From contig NZ_JGYN01000024.1 of NCBI RefSeq assembly GCF_000741165.1, forward strand, positions 1 through 58,474: a stretch of 58,474 nt of DNA, in the 5' to 3' direction. Made by a program: the position numbers and the translations under genes. Every line of letters starts with the position of its first letter. The stretch's first letter is position 1. The DNA comes from Bifidobacterium biavatii DSM 23969. GTDB taxonomy: Bacteria > Actinomycetota > Actinomycetes > Actinomycetales > Bifidobacteriaceae. The notes under the pieces are model-generated. The model searched no databases. It saw only the letters and a program-made list of their open reading frames with translations, and was not told the DNA's origin. Below, in pieces: positions 8,865-17,446 of the stretch.

Positions 8865-9704
8865 CTACTCGGCGGAACCGGACTGGCGGTCGTGCAGGTA
8901 GGACTTGATGCTGTAGGTGAACAGGGCCAGCAGCAGGATGCCGAGACAGGCGACGGCGGCCATCACCGGAGCGCTCACGCCGGTCGAAGCGAGGATGCCG
9001 CTCACTCCGGTGCTCGTGTTGACGGCGGCGTTGGTGGCGGCGCCGTTTTTGGAGGCCGAGCCGTTCGAGTCGTTCGTGCCGGTGGCGCTCGTCTTGGAGC
9101 CGGTGGTTCCGGTCTTGCTGGAATCGTTGCTCGAAGCGTTCGCGGTGGAACCGGACGACGAACCCGCGGAGTTGCTGGAATCGCCGGAGTTCGTGTTCTT
9201 CTTCGCGTCGCTCACGGCCTGCTTGATGCTGTCGTGCACCTTCTGCTGCGTGTCCACGAACTGGTCATGCTCCTGCTTGATCGTGTCGTGGTCCTCCTTG
9301 AGATCGCTGTGCAGCTGATCGGCGTGCTGCTTGGTGTCCGTAAGATCCTGATGCAGCGTGTCATGCGCGTCGTGCGCCTTGTCGTAGGCGCCGTCGATCG
9401 TGTTCTTGATGTCGTCGTGCGCCTGCTGTGCGTCCTGCCACGCCTGCTCGTGGTTTGCGCGGATGTCGTCCGCATCCTGATGCGCCTGGTTGTGCAGCTG
9501 TTCGGCGTGCTGCTTGGCCGTATCGATATCGTTCCTGATCTGCGTGTTCGTATCGTGCAGATGCTGCAGCGCGTCGCTCCGCACGCTCATTTGACTGTCG
9601 ACGTTCGCGTCGCCGCCGTCCGCCATCGCGGTCATCGGCATGGCCATCGCCACGCCGCACAACGCCAGCGAGGCGATCGCGGCGGTAATCATACGCTTCC
9701 TCAT
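8865..9704 (-). CDS. His-rich coiled-coil surface protein with LASTG sorting signal
   Basis: A 279-aa protein of unknown function, predicted to be exported and wall-anchored. Residues 1-29 are a signal peptide (MRKRM, hydrophobic core, cleavage after AMA). Residues about 40-165 form a charged Asp/His/Gln helix with heptad-like repeats (QHAEQLHNQAHQD, DKAHDAHDTLHQD, QHADQLHSDLKED). Residues about 170-230 are a Ser/Thr/Asn/Gly linker. The end is LASTG (238-242), a hydrophobic segment and a short charged tail, which fits a class E sortase signal (LAXTG). The ATG at 9704 is chosen because the signal peptide starts there; a TTG seven codons upstream is the alternative. The His density suggests metal binding (inference). 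Confidence 0.75.
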   Translation of the reverse strand: MRKRMITAAIASLALCGVAMAMPMTAMADGGDANVDSQMSVRSDALQHLHDTNTQIRNDIDTAKQHAEQLHNQAHQDADDIRANHEQAWQDAQQAHDDIKNTIDGAYDKAHDAHDTLHQDLTDTKQHADQLHSDLKEDHDTIKQEHDQFVDTQQKVHDSIKQAVSDAKKNTNSGDSSNSAGSSSGSTANASSNDSSKTGTTGSKTSATGTNDSNGSASKNGAATNAAVNTSTGVSGILASTGVSAPVMAAVACLGILLLALFTYSIKSYLHDRQSGSAE

Positions 9705-10003
9705 GATTCGCTCGATTCTCCCCAAACACGGCCTGTCGGCCGCTCATACACGTAACCACCCGACATTCTAGGAGCGGGGAAAACGCGAGTAAAGCAATAC
9801 AATCGGGCAAACTGTCTATCTCACGCAGTCCGGAATTGCGGTTCGCGTTGTGGTCCGGGCTTCCGCCGTTGCCCTTGCGGCTTGCCAAACTTGCGCCGGC
9901 CCAACGGCGACTCGGGCTGCCCGCGCCGGTTTCGTTTCGGGTTCGGGCTCGCATCGCAGCCGGCCTGGATCGGCAAGCGCGGCACCGGACTAGGCTGGGC
10001 GGT

Positions 10004-11383
10004 ATGGCTTCCCAACAAACGCTGTTTCACGGCAAGGCGCAAGCGTACGCCGACGCGCGCCCCGGCTATCCGGACGCGGCTATCGCGTACATCGGCTCGC
10101 TGATCCCGGACGGTTCCGTCGTCGCCGACATTGGCGCGGGCACAGGCAAGTTCACCGTGCCGATCGCGCGGTACGGATTCGATCATCATTACGACGTGCA
10201 CGCGGTCGAACCGGACGCCGACATGCGCGGCGTGCTGCTCGACGCGACCCGGCCGTACGCGAACGTTACCGTCGCGGCCGGCACGGCAGAACACACGACC
10301 CTGCCCGACCACAGCGTCGACGCGATCGTGTGCGCGCAGGCGCTGCACTGGTTCAATCACGACGCGTTCCTCGCCGAATGCCGGCGCATCAGCCGCGGCG
10401 ACCGGTTCCTGCTCGTGTCGATCTACAACAGCACGTCGTTTGATTCGGCGATGATGCGCGGCGCGGATCGCGGAGTGCCGGGGGCGACTTCCGACGGCGG
10501 TGCTGCTGGTTCGATCGACGCTACTCGCGCTGCTGGCGATAGTGCGCCGCAGTCGTCCGAGGCGATCGCCATCTCACCCGGTGCGGCCGATGCGCGCGTT
10601 GCGCAGTCGTCCGCTGCACTCGCCGCCGTCTCGCCCGAAGACGCAGCCGACATCGGCGTCAGCGCGCGGCACTTCCGCGAAACGGCCGCCGAATTTTTCG
10701 ACCATCCGACGATCCGCCGGTTCCCCAACCCGATCCGCTACACGCGCGACACGTGGCGCACGTACATGGACTCGCACTCGCACAGTCCGCTGCCGGACGA
10801 TCCGGCGTATCCCGCGCATCGCGCGTGGGTCGACGCGATCTTCGACAAACGGGCCGTCGACGGAATCATGATCGACGACAACGTCACCATGATCGCCAGC
10901 GAACTGCTGCCGGCCATGCCGGAACGTGGCCGCGGCGATGATGCTGCCGTGACGATCCGTTCATATAGCGCGATGCCGTCGGTCGCGCGCGAGATCCGCG
11001 AGCGGGTATTCGTGCGCGAACGTAAGTGGCGGCCCGAGTTCGATGGCTGGGATGAACTGGGGCACGCTACGCATCTGCTCGCGTTCGATGGCGGTCAGGC
11101 GGTTGGAACATGCCGGTTCTACACGGACCCCGATCATGCGGACAGCCAGCCGGGACGATACGTGATCGCGCGGCTCGCAGTGCTGCCTGATGAGCGCGGG
11201 CGGCGTATCGGTTCGGCGCTCCTGTCCGAAGCGGAACGTCGCATCGCGCTCGCAGGCGGTACGCTCGCCGCCGTGCATGCGGAGGATGATCGCTATGCGT
11301 TCTATGAACGCCGTGGCTACCAGCTTACCGACGATATCTATGAAGGCGGGCGTCACGGCTGGTTGATCAAGCGATTGCTCTGA
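10004..11383 (+). CDS. SAM methyltransferase fused to GNAT acetyltransferase
   Basis: A 459-aa two-domain protein. The N-terminal half is a class I SAM methyltransferase: VADIGAGTGKFTVPIAR (motif I, about residues 42-58), HAVEPDADM (motif II) and the VCAQALHWF motif typical of the UbiE/YdaC-like group. An Ala/Ser-rich insert of about 60 residues (about 155-215) interrupts it. From about residue 315 a GNAT domain follows, with VIARLAVLPDERGRRIGSALL as the acetyl-CoA pyrophosphate loop and YAFYERRGY near the end. ATG 10004 begins the methyltransferase; the open frame upstream has no family sequence. Substrates are unknown. No frameshift is seen between the domains. Confidence 0.85.
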   Translation: MASQQTLFHGKAQAYADARPGYPDAAIAYIGSLIPDGSVVADIGAGTGKFTVPIARYGFDHHYDVHAVEPDADMRGVLLDATRPYANVTVAAGTAEHTTLPDHSVDAIVCAQALHWFNHDAFLAECRRISRGDRFLLVSIYNSTSFDSAMMRGADRGVPGATSDGGAAGSIDATRAAGDSAPQSSEAIAISPGAADARVAQSSAALAAVSPEDAADIGVSARHFRETAAEFFDHPTIRRFPNPIRYTRDTWRTYMDSHSHSPLPDDPAYPAHRAWVDAIFDKRAVDGIMIDDNVTMIASELLPAMPERGRGDDAAVTIRSYSAMPSVAREIRERVFVRERKWRPEFDGWDELGHATHLLAFDGGQAVGTCRFYTDPDHADSQPGRYVIARLAVLPDERGRRIGSALLSEAERRIALAGGTLAAVHAEDDRYAFYERRGYQLTDDIYEGGRHGWLIKRLL

Positions 11384-11635
11384 ACGCGAGGGCCGCCGAT
11401 GGGACACGTCGGCATCGCCGCCGCGGTCGGCATGCGCAACCGCAAGATGACGGCGGTCGGCGGCGCGGTCTGGCATAGTGGGGTCATCATTCGGACGCGA
11501 CATCGCTTAATGAAGCATGGTGGCGTGTGCGAGTGAAGTGAATCGTGGCATAGACGCAGGAAACCGCGTGCGAACAGCATATAATGATAACGCAAACATA
11601 ACTGCAATCATTGGGATGCAACGAGGAGCATCAAC

Positions 11636-12253
11636 ATGGCTGAACTCAACAACGCGCAACGTCGCACCGAACAGCTGCCGTACCACTATGACGACCCGTC
11701 CATCATGGGCGGTCAGCTTGAATATCAGGAAAAACTGTGGGAGTTCAATCAGACCCATCCCACCGACACGGACGGCAAGCAGAAGCTCCTCAAGGAGATG
11801 TTCGCCGAGATCGGCGACGGCTGCCACGTCGAGACGCCCGCGCACGCGAACTGGGGATTCCACCACGTCCATATGGGCAAAGGCGTGTACTGCAACGTAA
11901 ACTTCACCTGCGTGGACGACGCCGACATCACGATCGGCGACTGGTGCATGTTCGGACCGAACGTGGTCATCGCCACGGCCGGGCATCCGGTGCTGCCGGT
12001 CCTGCGCGAGCATCATTACGTGTACTGCATCCCGGTCACGATCGGACGCAACGTGTGGGTCGGCGCGAACGTGACGATCCTGCCGGGCGTGACCATCGGC
12101 GACAACTGCGTGATCGGCGCCGGCTCGGTCGTCAGCCACGACATTCCGGCGAATACGGTCGCGTACGGTGTGCCGTGCAAAGCCGTACGCGAGATCGGGG
12201 AGAAGGATCGCGAGTTCTACTACAAGAACCGCCGTCTCGACGTGTGGGAGTAG
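11636..12253 (+). CDS. maltose/galactoside O-acetyltransferase-like (left-handed beta-helix)
   Basis: A 205-aa acetyl-CoA-dependent O-acetyltransferase of the LacA/Maa/NodL type, cytoplasmic. It has the N-terminal helical cap, then hexapeptide turns, with the catalytic-His stretch ATAGHPV about residues 118-124 and ending TIGDNCVIGAGSVVSHDIP and GVPCKAVREI. Ribosome site GAGGAG lies nine bases before the ATG. A TATAAT-like -10 lies at 11580-11585. The acceptor sugar is not known; family members acetylate maltose, glucose or beta-galactosides. It converges with the MFS gene across element C. Confidence 0.9.
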   Translation: MAELNNAQRRTEQLPYHYDDPSIMGGQLEYQEKLWEFNQTHPTDTDGKQKLLKEMFAEIGDGCHVETPAHANWGFHHVHMGKGVYCNVNFTCVDDADITIGDWCMFGPNVVIATAGHPVLPVLREHHYVYCIPVTIGRNVWVGANVTILPGVTIGDNCVIGAGSVVSHDIPANTVAYGVPCKAVREIGEKDREFYYKNRRLDVWE

Positions 12254-12288
12254 GCGGCAACGGACTCGCGGCGGTTATGGGCGCAATT

Positions 12289-12483
12289 CGCAATCTGTGA
12301 GGCAGATTACGGGATGTGTAAGGGTCTTTCTTTGATCTGTGAGGCAACATGGGACGAAGAACGGGCCGATATATACCCCCGAACTGCCCTCAGGCGGGTC
12401 TGCTGGCACGAGTGTCCCAGATGCGCTGCCTCACAGATCGCAGAAAGACCTGTGCAATGTTGCAAATCTGCCTCACAGATCGC
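12289..12483. repeat. nested inverted-repeat element C (core GATCTGTGAGGCA)
   Basis: Plus-strand cores lie at about 12291 and 12333 and minus-strand cores at about 12426 and 12469. The outer pair shares the extension AGATT and the inner pair shares the upstream GGTCTTTCT and a downstream GGGA, so the two arms (about 12289-12353 and 12415-12483) match as whole units of about 65 bp with small gaps. It fills the convergent gap between the acetyltransferase and the MFS gene. No coding sequence is seen. Confidence 0.75.
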
Positions 12484-12534
12484 AAAAAGCCGTTGTCATG
12501 CGTGCTCGGGGCAATTCGATGGCCGTCGGAAGGG

Positions 12535-13836
12535 TCAGGCGGTCTTCGTCGGATCCTTCTGCAGGGTGAGGAAGACCAGTGCGACGACGAGCAGGATCGC
12601 GATCGAGAGGACGCCGAGCGAGGCGTTGCCGGTCAGCGACGTGGTGGTGGCCACGAGGAACGTGCCGAGAATCGAGGCGGTCTTGCCGAAGATGTCGTAC
12701 AGGCCGTAGTATTCGTTGGCGTGCTCCTTGGGAATGATCTTGCCGTAGTACGAACGCGAGAGCGCCTGGATGCCGCCCTGGAACATGCCCACGAGAATCG
12801 CGAGGATCCAGAACTGCACGGCCGAACGCAGGAAGAACGCGGCGAAGAACACGATGCACATGTACGCGACAACTGCGGCCATGATCATCGGCTTGCATCC
12901 GAACCGGCCGGCCAGACGTCCGTACAGGATCGCGCACGGGAACGCGACGAACTGCGTCACGAGCAGCGCCACCACGAGCTGCGTCGAATCGATGCCGAGC
13001 TGCGTGCCGTATGACGTGCTCATCGAGATCACCGTGTTCACCGCGTCGATGTAGAAGAAGAACGCGATCATGAACATCCACAGCGGCTTGTTCCTCACCA
13101 GCTTGCGCAGCGTGCCGCCCAGTTCGGTGAACGTGCCGTGGATCGCCGCGCGCGCGTGCTCGCGGGTCGCGCGGTAGTGCACCTGCTTGTAGCTCGTCAG
13201 CAGCGGGATCGTGAACGCCACCCACCATGCGGCCGTGATCACGAAGCTCGCGCGCGTGCATGCGACCGTCGACCAGCCGAGCAGTGACGGGCCGCCGAAG
13301 ATCAGCGCGATGCACAGGATGAACGGCACCGTCGAACCGACGTAGCCCCAGCCGTAGCCGTGCGACGACACCTTGTCCATGCGATCGTTGTCGGTCGTGT
13401 CGATGAGCATCGAATCGTAGAACGTGAGCGAGCCGTTCAGGCCGATCGTCGCGAGCACGTACACGATCAGGAACGGCAGCCAGGTCAGCGGCAGCGCCAT
13501 CGCGCAGCACATGACCACGCCCGTGCCGAAGAAGCCGAGGAAGAACTTGATCTTCATGCCCTGCACGTCGGCGATCGAGCCGAGCAGCGGCATGAGCAGC
13601 GCGATGACGAGCGATGCGATCGTTTGCGCGTAACCCCAAGCGGAGACGATGTTGCCGTCCGCGGGCATGAGCGATTTCGCGTAGATCGGCACGACGGCGG
13701 TGCTCAGCAGTACGAACGCCGAATTGCCGACGTCGTAGACGATCCACTGCTTCTCGCGTTTCGTAAGCTTCGCGCCGGCCGGCACCGCGGCCGCGGCGGC
13801 CGACGACGATTCGGAGGAGGACACAGGACTTGACAT
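12535..13836 (-). CDS. MFS transporter, UMF1/Atg22-like family
   Basis: A 433-aa membrane protein with about 12 hydrophobic segments. The opening KREKQWIVYDVGNSAFVLLSTAVVPIYAKSL-type segment (residues about 23-53) is typical of the UMF1 branch of the major facilitator superfamily, related to yeast vacuolar Atg22 amino-acid effluxers. The start ATG at 13836 follows AGGAGTCGTT; an upstream in-frame start is less likely. The substrate is unknown, with amino acids suggested only by family. It diverges from the DAHP synthase gene. Confidence 0.85.
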   Translation of the reverse strand: MSSPVSSSESSSAAAAAVPAGAKLTKREKQWIVYDVGNSAFVLLSTAVVPIYAKSLMPADGNIVSAWGYAQTIASLVIALLMPLLGSIADVQGMKIKFFLGFFGTGVVMCCAMALPLTWLPFLIVYVLATIGLNGSLTFYDSMLIDTTDNDRMDKVSSHGYGWGYVGSTVPFILCIALIFGGPSLLGWSTVACTRASFVITAAWWVAFTIPLLTSYKQVHYRATREHARAAIHGTFTELGGTLRKLVRNKPLWMFMIAFFFYIDAVNTVISMSTSYGTQLGIDSTQLVVALLVTQFVAFPCAILYGRLAGRFGCKPMIMAAVVAYMCIVFFAAFFLRSAVQFWILAILVGMFQGGIQALSRSYYGKIIPKEHANEYYGLYDIFGKTASILGTFLVATTTSLTGNASLGVLSIAILLVVALVFLTLQKDPTKTA

Positions 13837-14017
13837 AACGACTCCTGACCATGACAACAACTATCAGCCATCGTACGGGCCGGGCGGGGGAGCGGACAAG
13901 ACCCCGGGTGAACAGCGCATGAATTCTGCCGCGGTGCGGATAGGCGCCGCGCGCGCCGATTCGTCCCCGCGGGCCTTTAGGTTTGGGGAAGGATTGACGT
14001 TCAAGGAGACCATTATT

Positions 14018-15280
14018 ATGCAGCAGCAGAAGAACACGGGAGCTGCGCCCGGAAACGCGGCCGGAGGAGACATCGCGGTGCCCGCCAGCCTGGCGCACCC
14101 GCAGCCGCTCAACACGCCTGAGGAACTGCGCGCCATCCGGCAGGCCATGCGCGAGGGCAAGAACCCGCTCATCGCCACCGACGTGCCGCGCTGGGAGGAT
14201 CAGGTCGGCGTCGATCGGATCATCAACCGCCGCGTCGTCGAACTCGAACCGCTGCCCACGCCGGCGCAGGTGCTTGCTGAACTGCCGCTCGACGCGGCCG
14301 CGCAGGAGATCGTCGCCTACTCGCGCGACGAAATCCGCGCCTGCCTGTACGGTCAGGACGACCGCCTGCTCGTCATCGTCGGCCCGTGCTCCGTGCACGA
14401 TCCGGCCGCCGCGCTCGACTACGCGAGCCGACTCGCACGCGTGATGAAGGAAGTGGAGGGCGAGCTGCTCATCGTCATGCGCGTCTATTTCGAAAAGCCG
14501 CGCACGACCGTCGGCTGGAAGGGACTCATCAACGACCCCGACATCGACGGCACGCACAACATCAAGAAGGGCCTGCTGCTCGCACGCAAGACGCTGCTCG
14601 GCGTGCTCGGCGAAGGACTTGCGGCCGCGACCGAATTCCTCGAGCCGACCAGCCCGCAGTTCATCGCCGACGCGGTCAGCTGGGGCGCGATCGGTGCGCG
14701 CAACACCGAATCGCAGGTGCACCGCCAGCTCGCCAGCGGCATGTCCATGCCGATCGGCTTCAAGAACGCGACCGACGGATCCGTCAAGGCCGCGGTCAAC
14801 GGCTGCTACGCGTCCGCGCAGCAGCACACGTTCTTCGGCATCGACCACATGGGCCGCGCGTGCGCGGTCGAAACGCTCGGCAACCCCGACTGCCACGTCG
14901 TGCTGCGCGGCTCGATCCACGGGCCGAACTACGACGCCGAATCCGTACGGCGCGCGATGGAGGACATCCGCGCGATGATGCCCGCCGACTCGGCCGCCGC
15001 GCACGGGCTCATCGTCGACTGCTCGCACGGCAACTCCGGCAAGGACGAACACCGGCAGGCCGAAGTCGTGCGCGACATCGCGCGGCGCATCGCCGATGGC
15101 GAGACCGGCATCACCGGCGTGATGATGGAAAGCTTCATCGAAGGCGGCAACCAGCCCGCCGCGCCGCTCGACCAACTCGTCTACGGCAAGTCGATCACCG
15201 ACAAGTGCATCAGCTGGCCCGAAACCGAACGGCTCCTGCACGAGCTCGCCGACGCCGTCTCGGCCCGCCGCTGGAAGTGA
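14018..15280 (+). CDS. aroG: 3-deoxy-7-phosphoheptulonate (DAHP) synthase, class I
   Basis: Catalyses the first shikimate-pathway step (PEP plus erythrose-4-P to DAHP) in the cytoplasm. It shows IVGPCSVHDPAAALDYA (PEP-site block), RVYFEKPRTTVGWKGL, EFLEPTSPQF, GARNTESQVHRQLASGMSMPIGFKN, VDCSHGNSGKD (metal His) and GVMMESFIEGGNQ, in the usual order. At 420 aa it is slightly longer than E. coli AroG (350) because of an N-terminal extension. ATG 14018 has AAGGAGACC upstream. Which aromatic amino acid inhibits it cannot be read from sequence. Confidence 0.95.
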   Translation: MQQQKNTGAAPGNAAGGDIAVPASLAHPQPLNTPEELRAIRQAMREGKNPLIATDVPRWEDQVGVDRIINRRVVELEPLPTPAQVLAELPLDAAAQEIVAYSRDEIRACLYGQDDRLLVIVGPCSVHDPAAALDYASRLARVMKEVEGELLIVMRVYFEKPRTTVGWKGLINDPDIDGTHNIKKGLLLARKTLLGVLGEGLAAATEFLEPTSPQFIADAVSWGAIGARNTESQVHRQLASGMSMPIGFKNATDGSVKAAVNGCYASAQQHTFFGIDHMGRACAVETLGNPDCHVVLRGSIHGPNYDAESVRRAMEDIRAMMPADSAAAHGLIVDCSHGNSGKDEHRQAEVVRDIARRIADGETGITGVMMESFIEGGNQPAAPLDQLVYGKSITDKCISWPETERLLHELADAVSARRWK

Positions 15281-15290
15281 TATTTTTCTC

Positions 15291-15414
15291 GGCTCCCCTT
15301 GCCAGGGGAGCTGTCGAACGCAGTGAGACTGAGGGGGTAGTCAAGCGCCATGACGCCCATCCTTTTGACTACCCCTCAGTCGGCTTCGCCGACAGCTCCC
15401 CTAGCAAGGGGAAC
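15291..15414. repeat. large palindromic repeat (CTCCCCTTGCCAGGGGAG type), copy 1
   Basis: The left half (GGCTCCCCTTGCCAGGGGAG, then GCTGTCGAACGCAGTGAGAC, then TGAGGGGGTAGTCAA) is nearly the reverse complement of the right half (TTGACTACCCCTCAGTC to AGCAAGGGGA). Each half also folds on itself. A second copy lies at 37401-37531. Sequences of this wording are common dispersed repeats in gut bacteria (from memory, not searched). It lies between aroG and the Nudix gene and could act as a terminator. Confidence 0.8.
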
Positions 15415-15442
15415 TTGTGTATAAACACGAAAGGACTTACCT

Positions 15443-15964
15443 ATGCCAACCCCAGATTTCGTACTCGAACTACGTAAGAAAATCGGCCATGATCTGTTGT
15501 GGCTGATGGGCGTGACCGGCTGCGTGCTGGATGATTCCGGCCGCATCCTGCTCGGCCGCCGCTCCGACACCGGCGAATGGGCGATGGTCTACGGCATCAA
15601 CGAGCCGGGCGAGCAACCGGGCGACACGGTGATCCGCGAGATCAAGGAGGAAACCGGCGTGGACGCGGTCGTCACTGATCTGGTCGCCGTGATCTCCTCC
15701 GACAAGGTCACCACCTACGCGAACGGCGACAACACCATGTACATGGACCATTCGTTCCTGTGCACGGTCAAGCCGGGCGGCAACGCCGACCCGTTCGTCG
15801 GCGACGAGGAAAGCCTCAACGTCGGCTGGTTCGATCTCGACGCGCTCCCCCAGCCGCTCGCCAAGAGCACCGTCGAACGCCTCGCCCTGTTCCGCCGCTA
15901 CATCGGCAACAAGCGCCACGGCGACGCCCACGCCTTCTTCATCACCGACGGCCAGCTCCACTGA
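15443..15964 (+). CDS. Nudix hydrolase
   Basis: A 173-aa hydrolase of nucleoside-diphosphate-linked substrates. The Nudix box is complete: G-x5-E-x7-REIKEETGV at about residues 50-72, with both catalytic glutamates. The preceding strand (GVTGCVLDDSGRILLGRR) and C-terminal helix are present. The ATG follows GAAAGGACTTACCT. Its last 148 bp occur again at 25393-25540, where they form the far border of the putative island, so the 3' end of this gene appears to be the integration target. The full-length product is intact. The substrate is unknown. Confidence 0.93.
   Translation: MPTPDFVLELRKKIGHDLLWLMGVTGCVLDDSGRILLGRRSDTGEWAMVYGINEPGEQPGDTVIREIKEETGVDAVVTDLVAVISSDKVTTYANGDNTMYMDHSFLCTVKPGGNADPFVGDEESLNVGWFDLDALPQPLAKSTVERLALFRRYIGNKRHGDAHAFFITDGQLH
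15817..15964 (+). repeat. 148-bp direct repeat, left copy (3' end of Nudix gene)
   Basis: Matches 25393-25540 without gaps over 148 bp. The only differences are GC to AT at 15906-15907 and G to A at 15914. Similarity stops at the TGA stop codon on the right and at the CAACGTCGGCTGG segment on the left. It marks the left border of the 15965-25392 segment. Confidence 0.95.
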
Positions 15965-16055
15965 CAGGGCTCAAGCCGTTTCGTACATCTCACACGGGCG
16001 TCCGCACGGTCTCCCGTACAAATCGGTTCGACTAACCCTTACCGGCTGGCACTGG

Positions 16056-16763
16056 TTATTGGATCAGCGGTGGATCGTCATGGTGTTCGAGCACGGCCGC
16101 GACGATCACGTTGATGGCGTAGCGCGTGTACTCCGCGAGATCGACAGGGCTGTCGTCTTCGGACGTTTCGGTCTCGTCGTTCTCGTCTCCCTGCTGCAGC
16201 AGCCACTGATATTGCAGGCCGTCCATGACCGCAATGATGGCCGAGCTCGCCATCTCGGCCTCGGCCATGTTGATGGTGGCCTTGCGTTCCTTGGCCATCT
16301 GGACGAACGAGGCCATGAGGTCGTTGCGCAGATCGCGGTAGCGGTCCCGGAAGTACGGCATACTGGTGTTCTTCTTGACGACCGATTCCCCGGACATCAT
16401 GGTGAACAGACGTACCATGCCCGGATGCTTGGCATTGTCGTCGGCCGTGGCGGCAAGATGGCGGAACCAGTCCTCGCCGTGGTCGATGTGCGTCTGCTCA
16501 CGCCGCTGGCCGCCAGAAACGTCGCGGTTCTTCACCACTTCCATCAGCAGGGCGCTTTTGGATCCGAAGTGGTGGAGCACGCCGGCCCGCGTGAGACCGG
16601 TACGTTCGGCGATCTCTTCCAGCGTCCCGTCGTTGAATCCCTTTTCCGCGAACACCTGCGACGCGGCGGCGATGATCTCGCGTCGCTTCTGCTCGGTTTC
16701 CGGGCGGTGCTTGCGGGGTTTGCCCCCGCGGTCGCGTTCATTGTGCTGCGCTTTGTCCTGCAT
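16056..16763 (-). CDS. TetR/AcrR-family regulator (island)
   Basis: A 235-aa regulator. After a basic N-terminus it has the TetR HTH at about residues 26-72: REIIAAASQVFAEKGF, then GTLEEIAERTGLTRAGVLHHFGSK. It is the last gene in the direction of the island's leftward operon, 65 bp after the YesL-like gene. Sugar-utilisation TetR proteins of this type usually repress the adjacent ABC-transporter operon. The TTACT-N3-AGTAA palindromes in the 22.5-kb divergent promoter region are the natural candidate sites (inference). The C-terminal ligand domain is not assignable. Confidence 0.92.
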   Translation of the reverse strand: MQDKAQHNERDRGGKPRKHRPETEQKRREIIAAASQVFAEKGFNDGTLEEIAERTGLTRAGVLHHFGSKSALLMEVVKNRDVSGGQRREQTHIDHGEDWFRHLAATADDNAKHPGMVRLFTMMSGESVVKKNTSMPYFRDRYRDLRNDLMASFVQMAKERKATINMAEAEMASSAIIAVMDGLQYQWLLQQGDENDETETSEDDSPVDLAEYTRYAINVIVAAVLEHHDDPPLIQ

Positions 16764-16828
16764 AAATTGACCTACCTACTACGATCATACGATCAGGATT
16801 TTCCATACGGCGTTTGCCAGTCATGTCG

Positions 16829-17446
16829 TCATGGCTGCACTGTTCCCGCACGTGCCCACCGGACGAGCCACACCCTCGCGTAGCATGCCAGTCCGGGGAA
16901 GAAGAACAGCGCCACGAACAGCAGCCACGGCACGAACACCACCGACAGCGCGGCTGCCAGCAGCACACATACCATCAACGCGGATTGCAGCACATGTCCG
17001 AGGCCGGCACGGACGGCCTCACGGAACAACACCACCACCGGAACGTCCAATGCCGGCCGAGACGCGAGTAGAGGAAACACATTGACGCATGTCAGCATCC
17101 ACACGGCTCCGACCACGATCAGCGGCATCAGCACGTACTGGTTGCCTCCCGTCAGCATGGAGACACCCCAGTATACGGCAAGCAGCAAGACGAATCCGAC
17201 GACCACGATCAGCCATGCCGGTACCGCACGCCTCAAAGCACGCAGGTAGGCCGACCGGAAACGGGACACTATCGGCACGGCCCCTTCTTCGATCATGTCG
17301 AACCGCACGCGGAACATCGCCGCCGCACTCGTCCCGATCGTAACGATCGGCACGGAGCCGAGCAGGAACAGCAGGCTCAGTTCCATCACCTGCCAGACCA
17401 GTTCAAGCGTGCGGTACAGCCTGCCGCCAATGGAAAACAATTTCAT
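16829..17446 (-). CDS. YesL-like DUF624 membrane protein
   Basis: A 205-aa integral membrane protein with five or six hydrophobic segments. The N-terminal LYRTLELVWQVMELSLLFLLGSVPIVTIGTS-like block (about residues 10-40) is the mark of the YesL family, which accompanies Lpl-type sugar ABC transporters in many Gram-positives. Its exact role is unknown. Its ATG overlaps the stop of the GH30 gene in an ATGA, so the two are translationally coupled. Confidence 0.88.
   Translation of the reverse strand: MKLFSIGGRLYRTLELVWQVMELSLLFLLGSVPIVTIGTSAAAMFRVRFDMIEEGAVPIVSRFRSAYLRALRRAVPAWLIVVVGFVLLLAVYWGVSMLTGGNQYVLMPLIVVGAVWMLTCVNVFPLLASRPALDVPVVVLFREAVRAGLGHVLQSALMVCVLLAAALSVVFVPWLLFVALFFFPGLACYARVWLVRWARAGTVQP

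Noticed and set aside
9704..9725. TTG start seven codons upstream for the LASTG protein
   Set aside because: The ATG at 9704 gives a normal signal peptide start (MRKRM); the extension would put acidic and extra residues before it.
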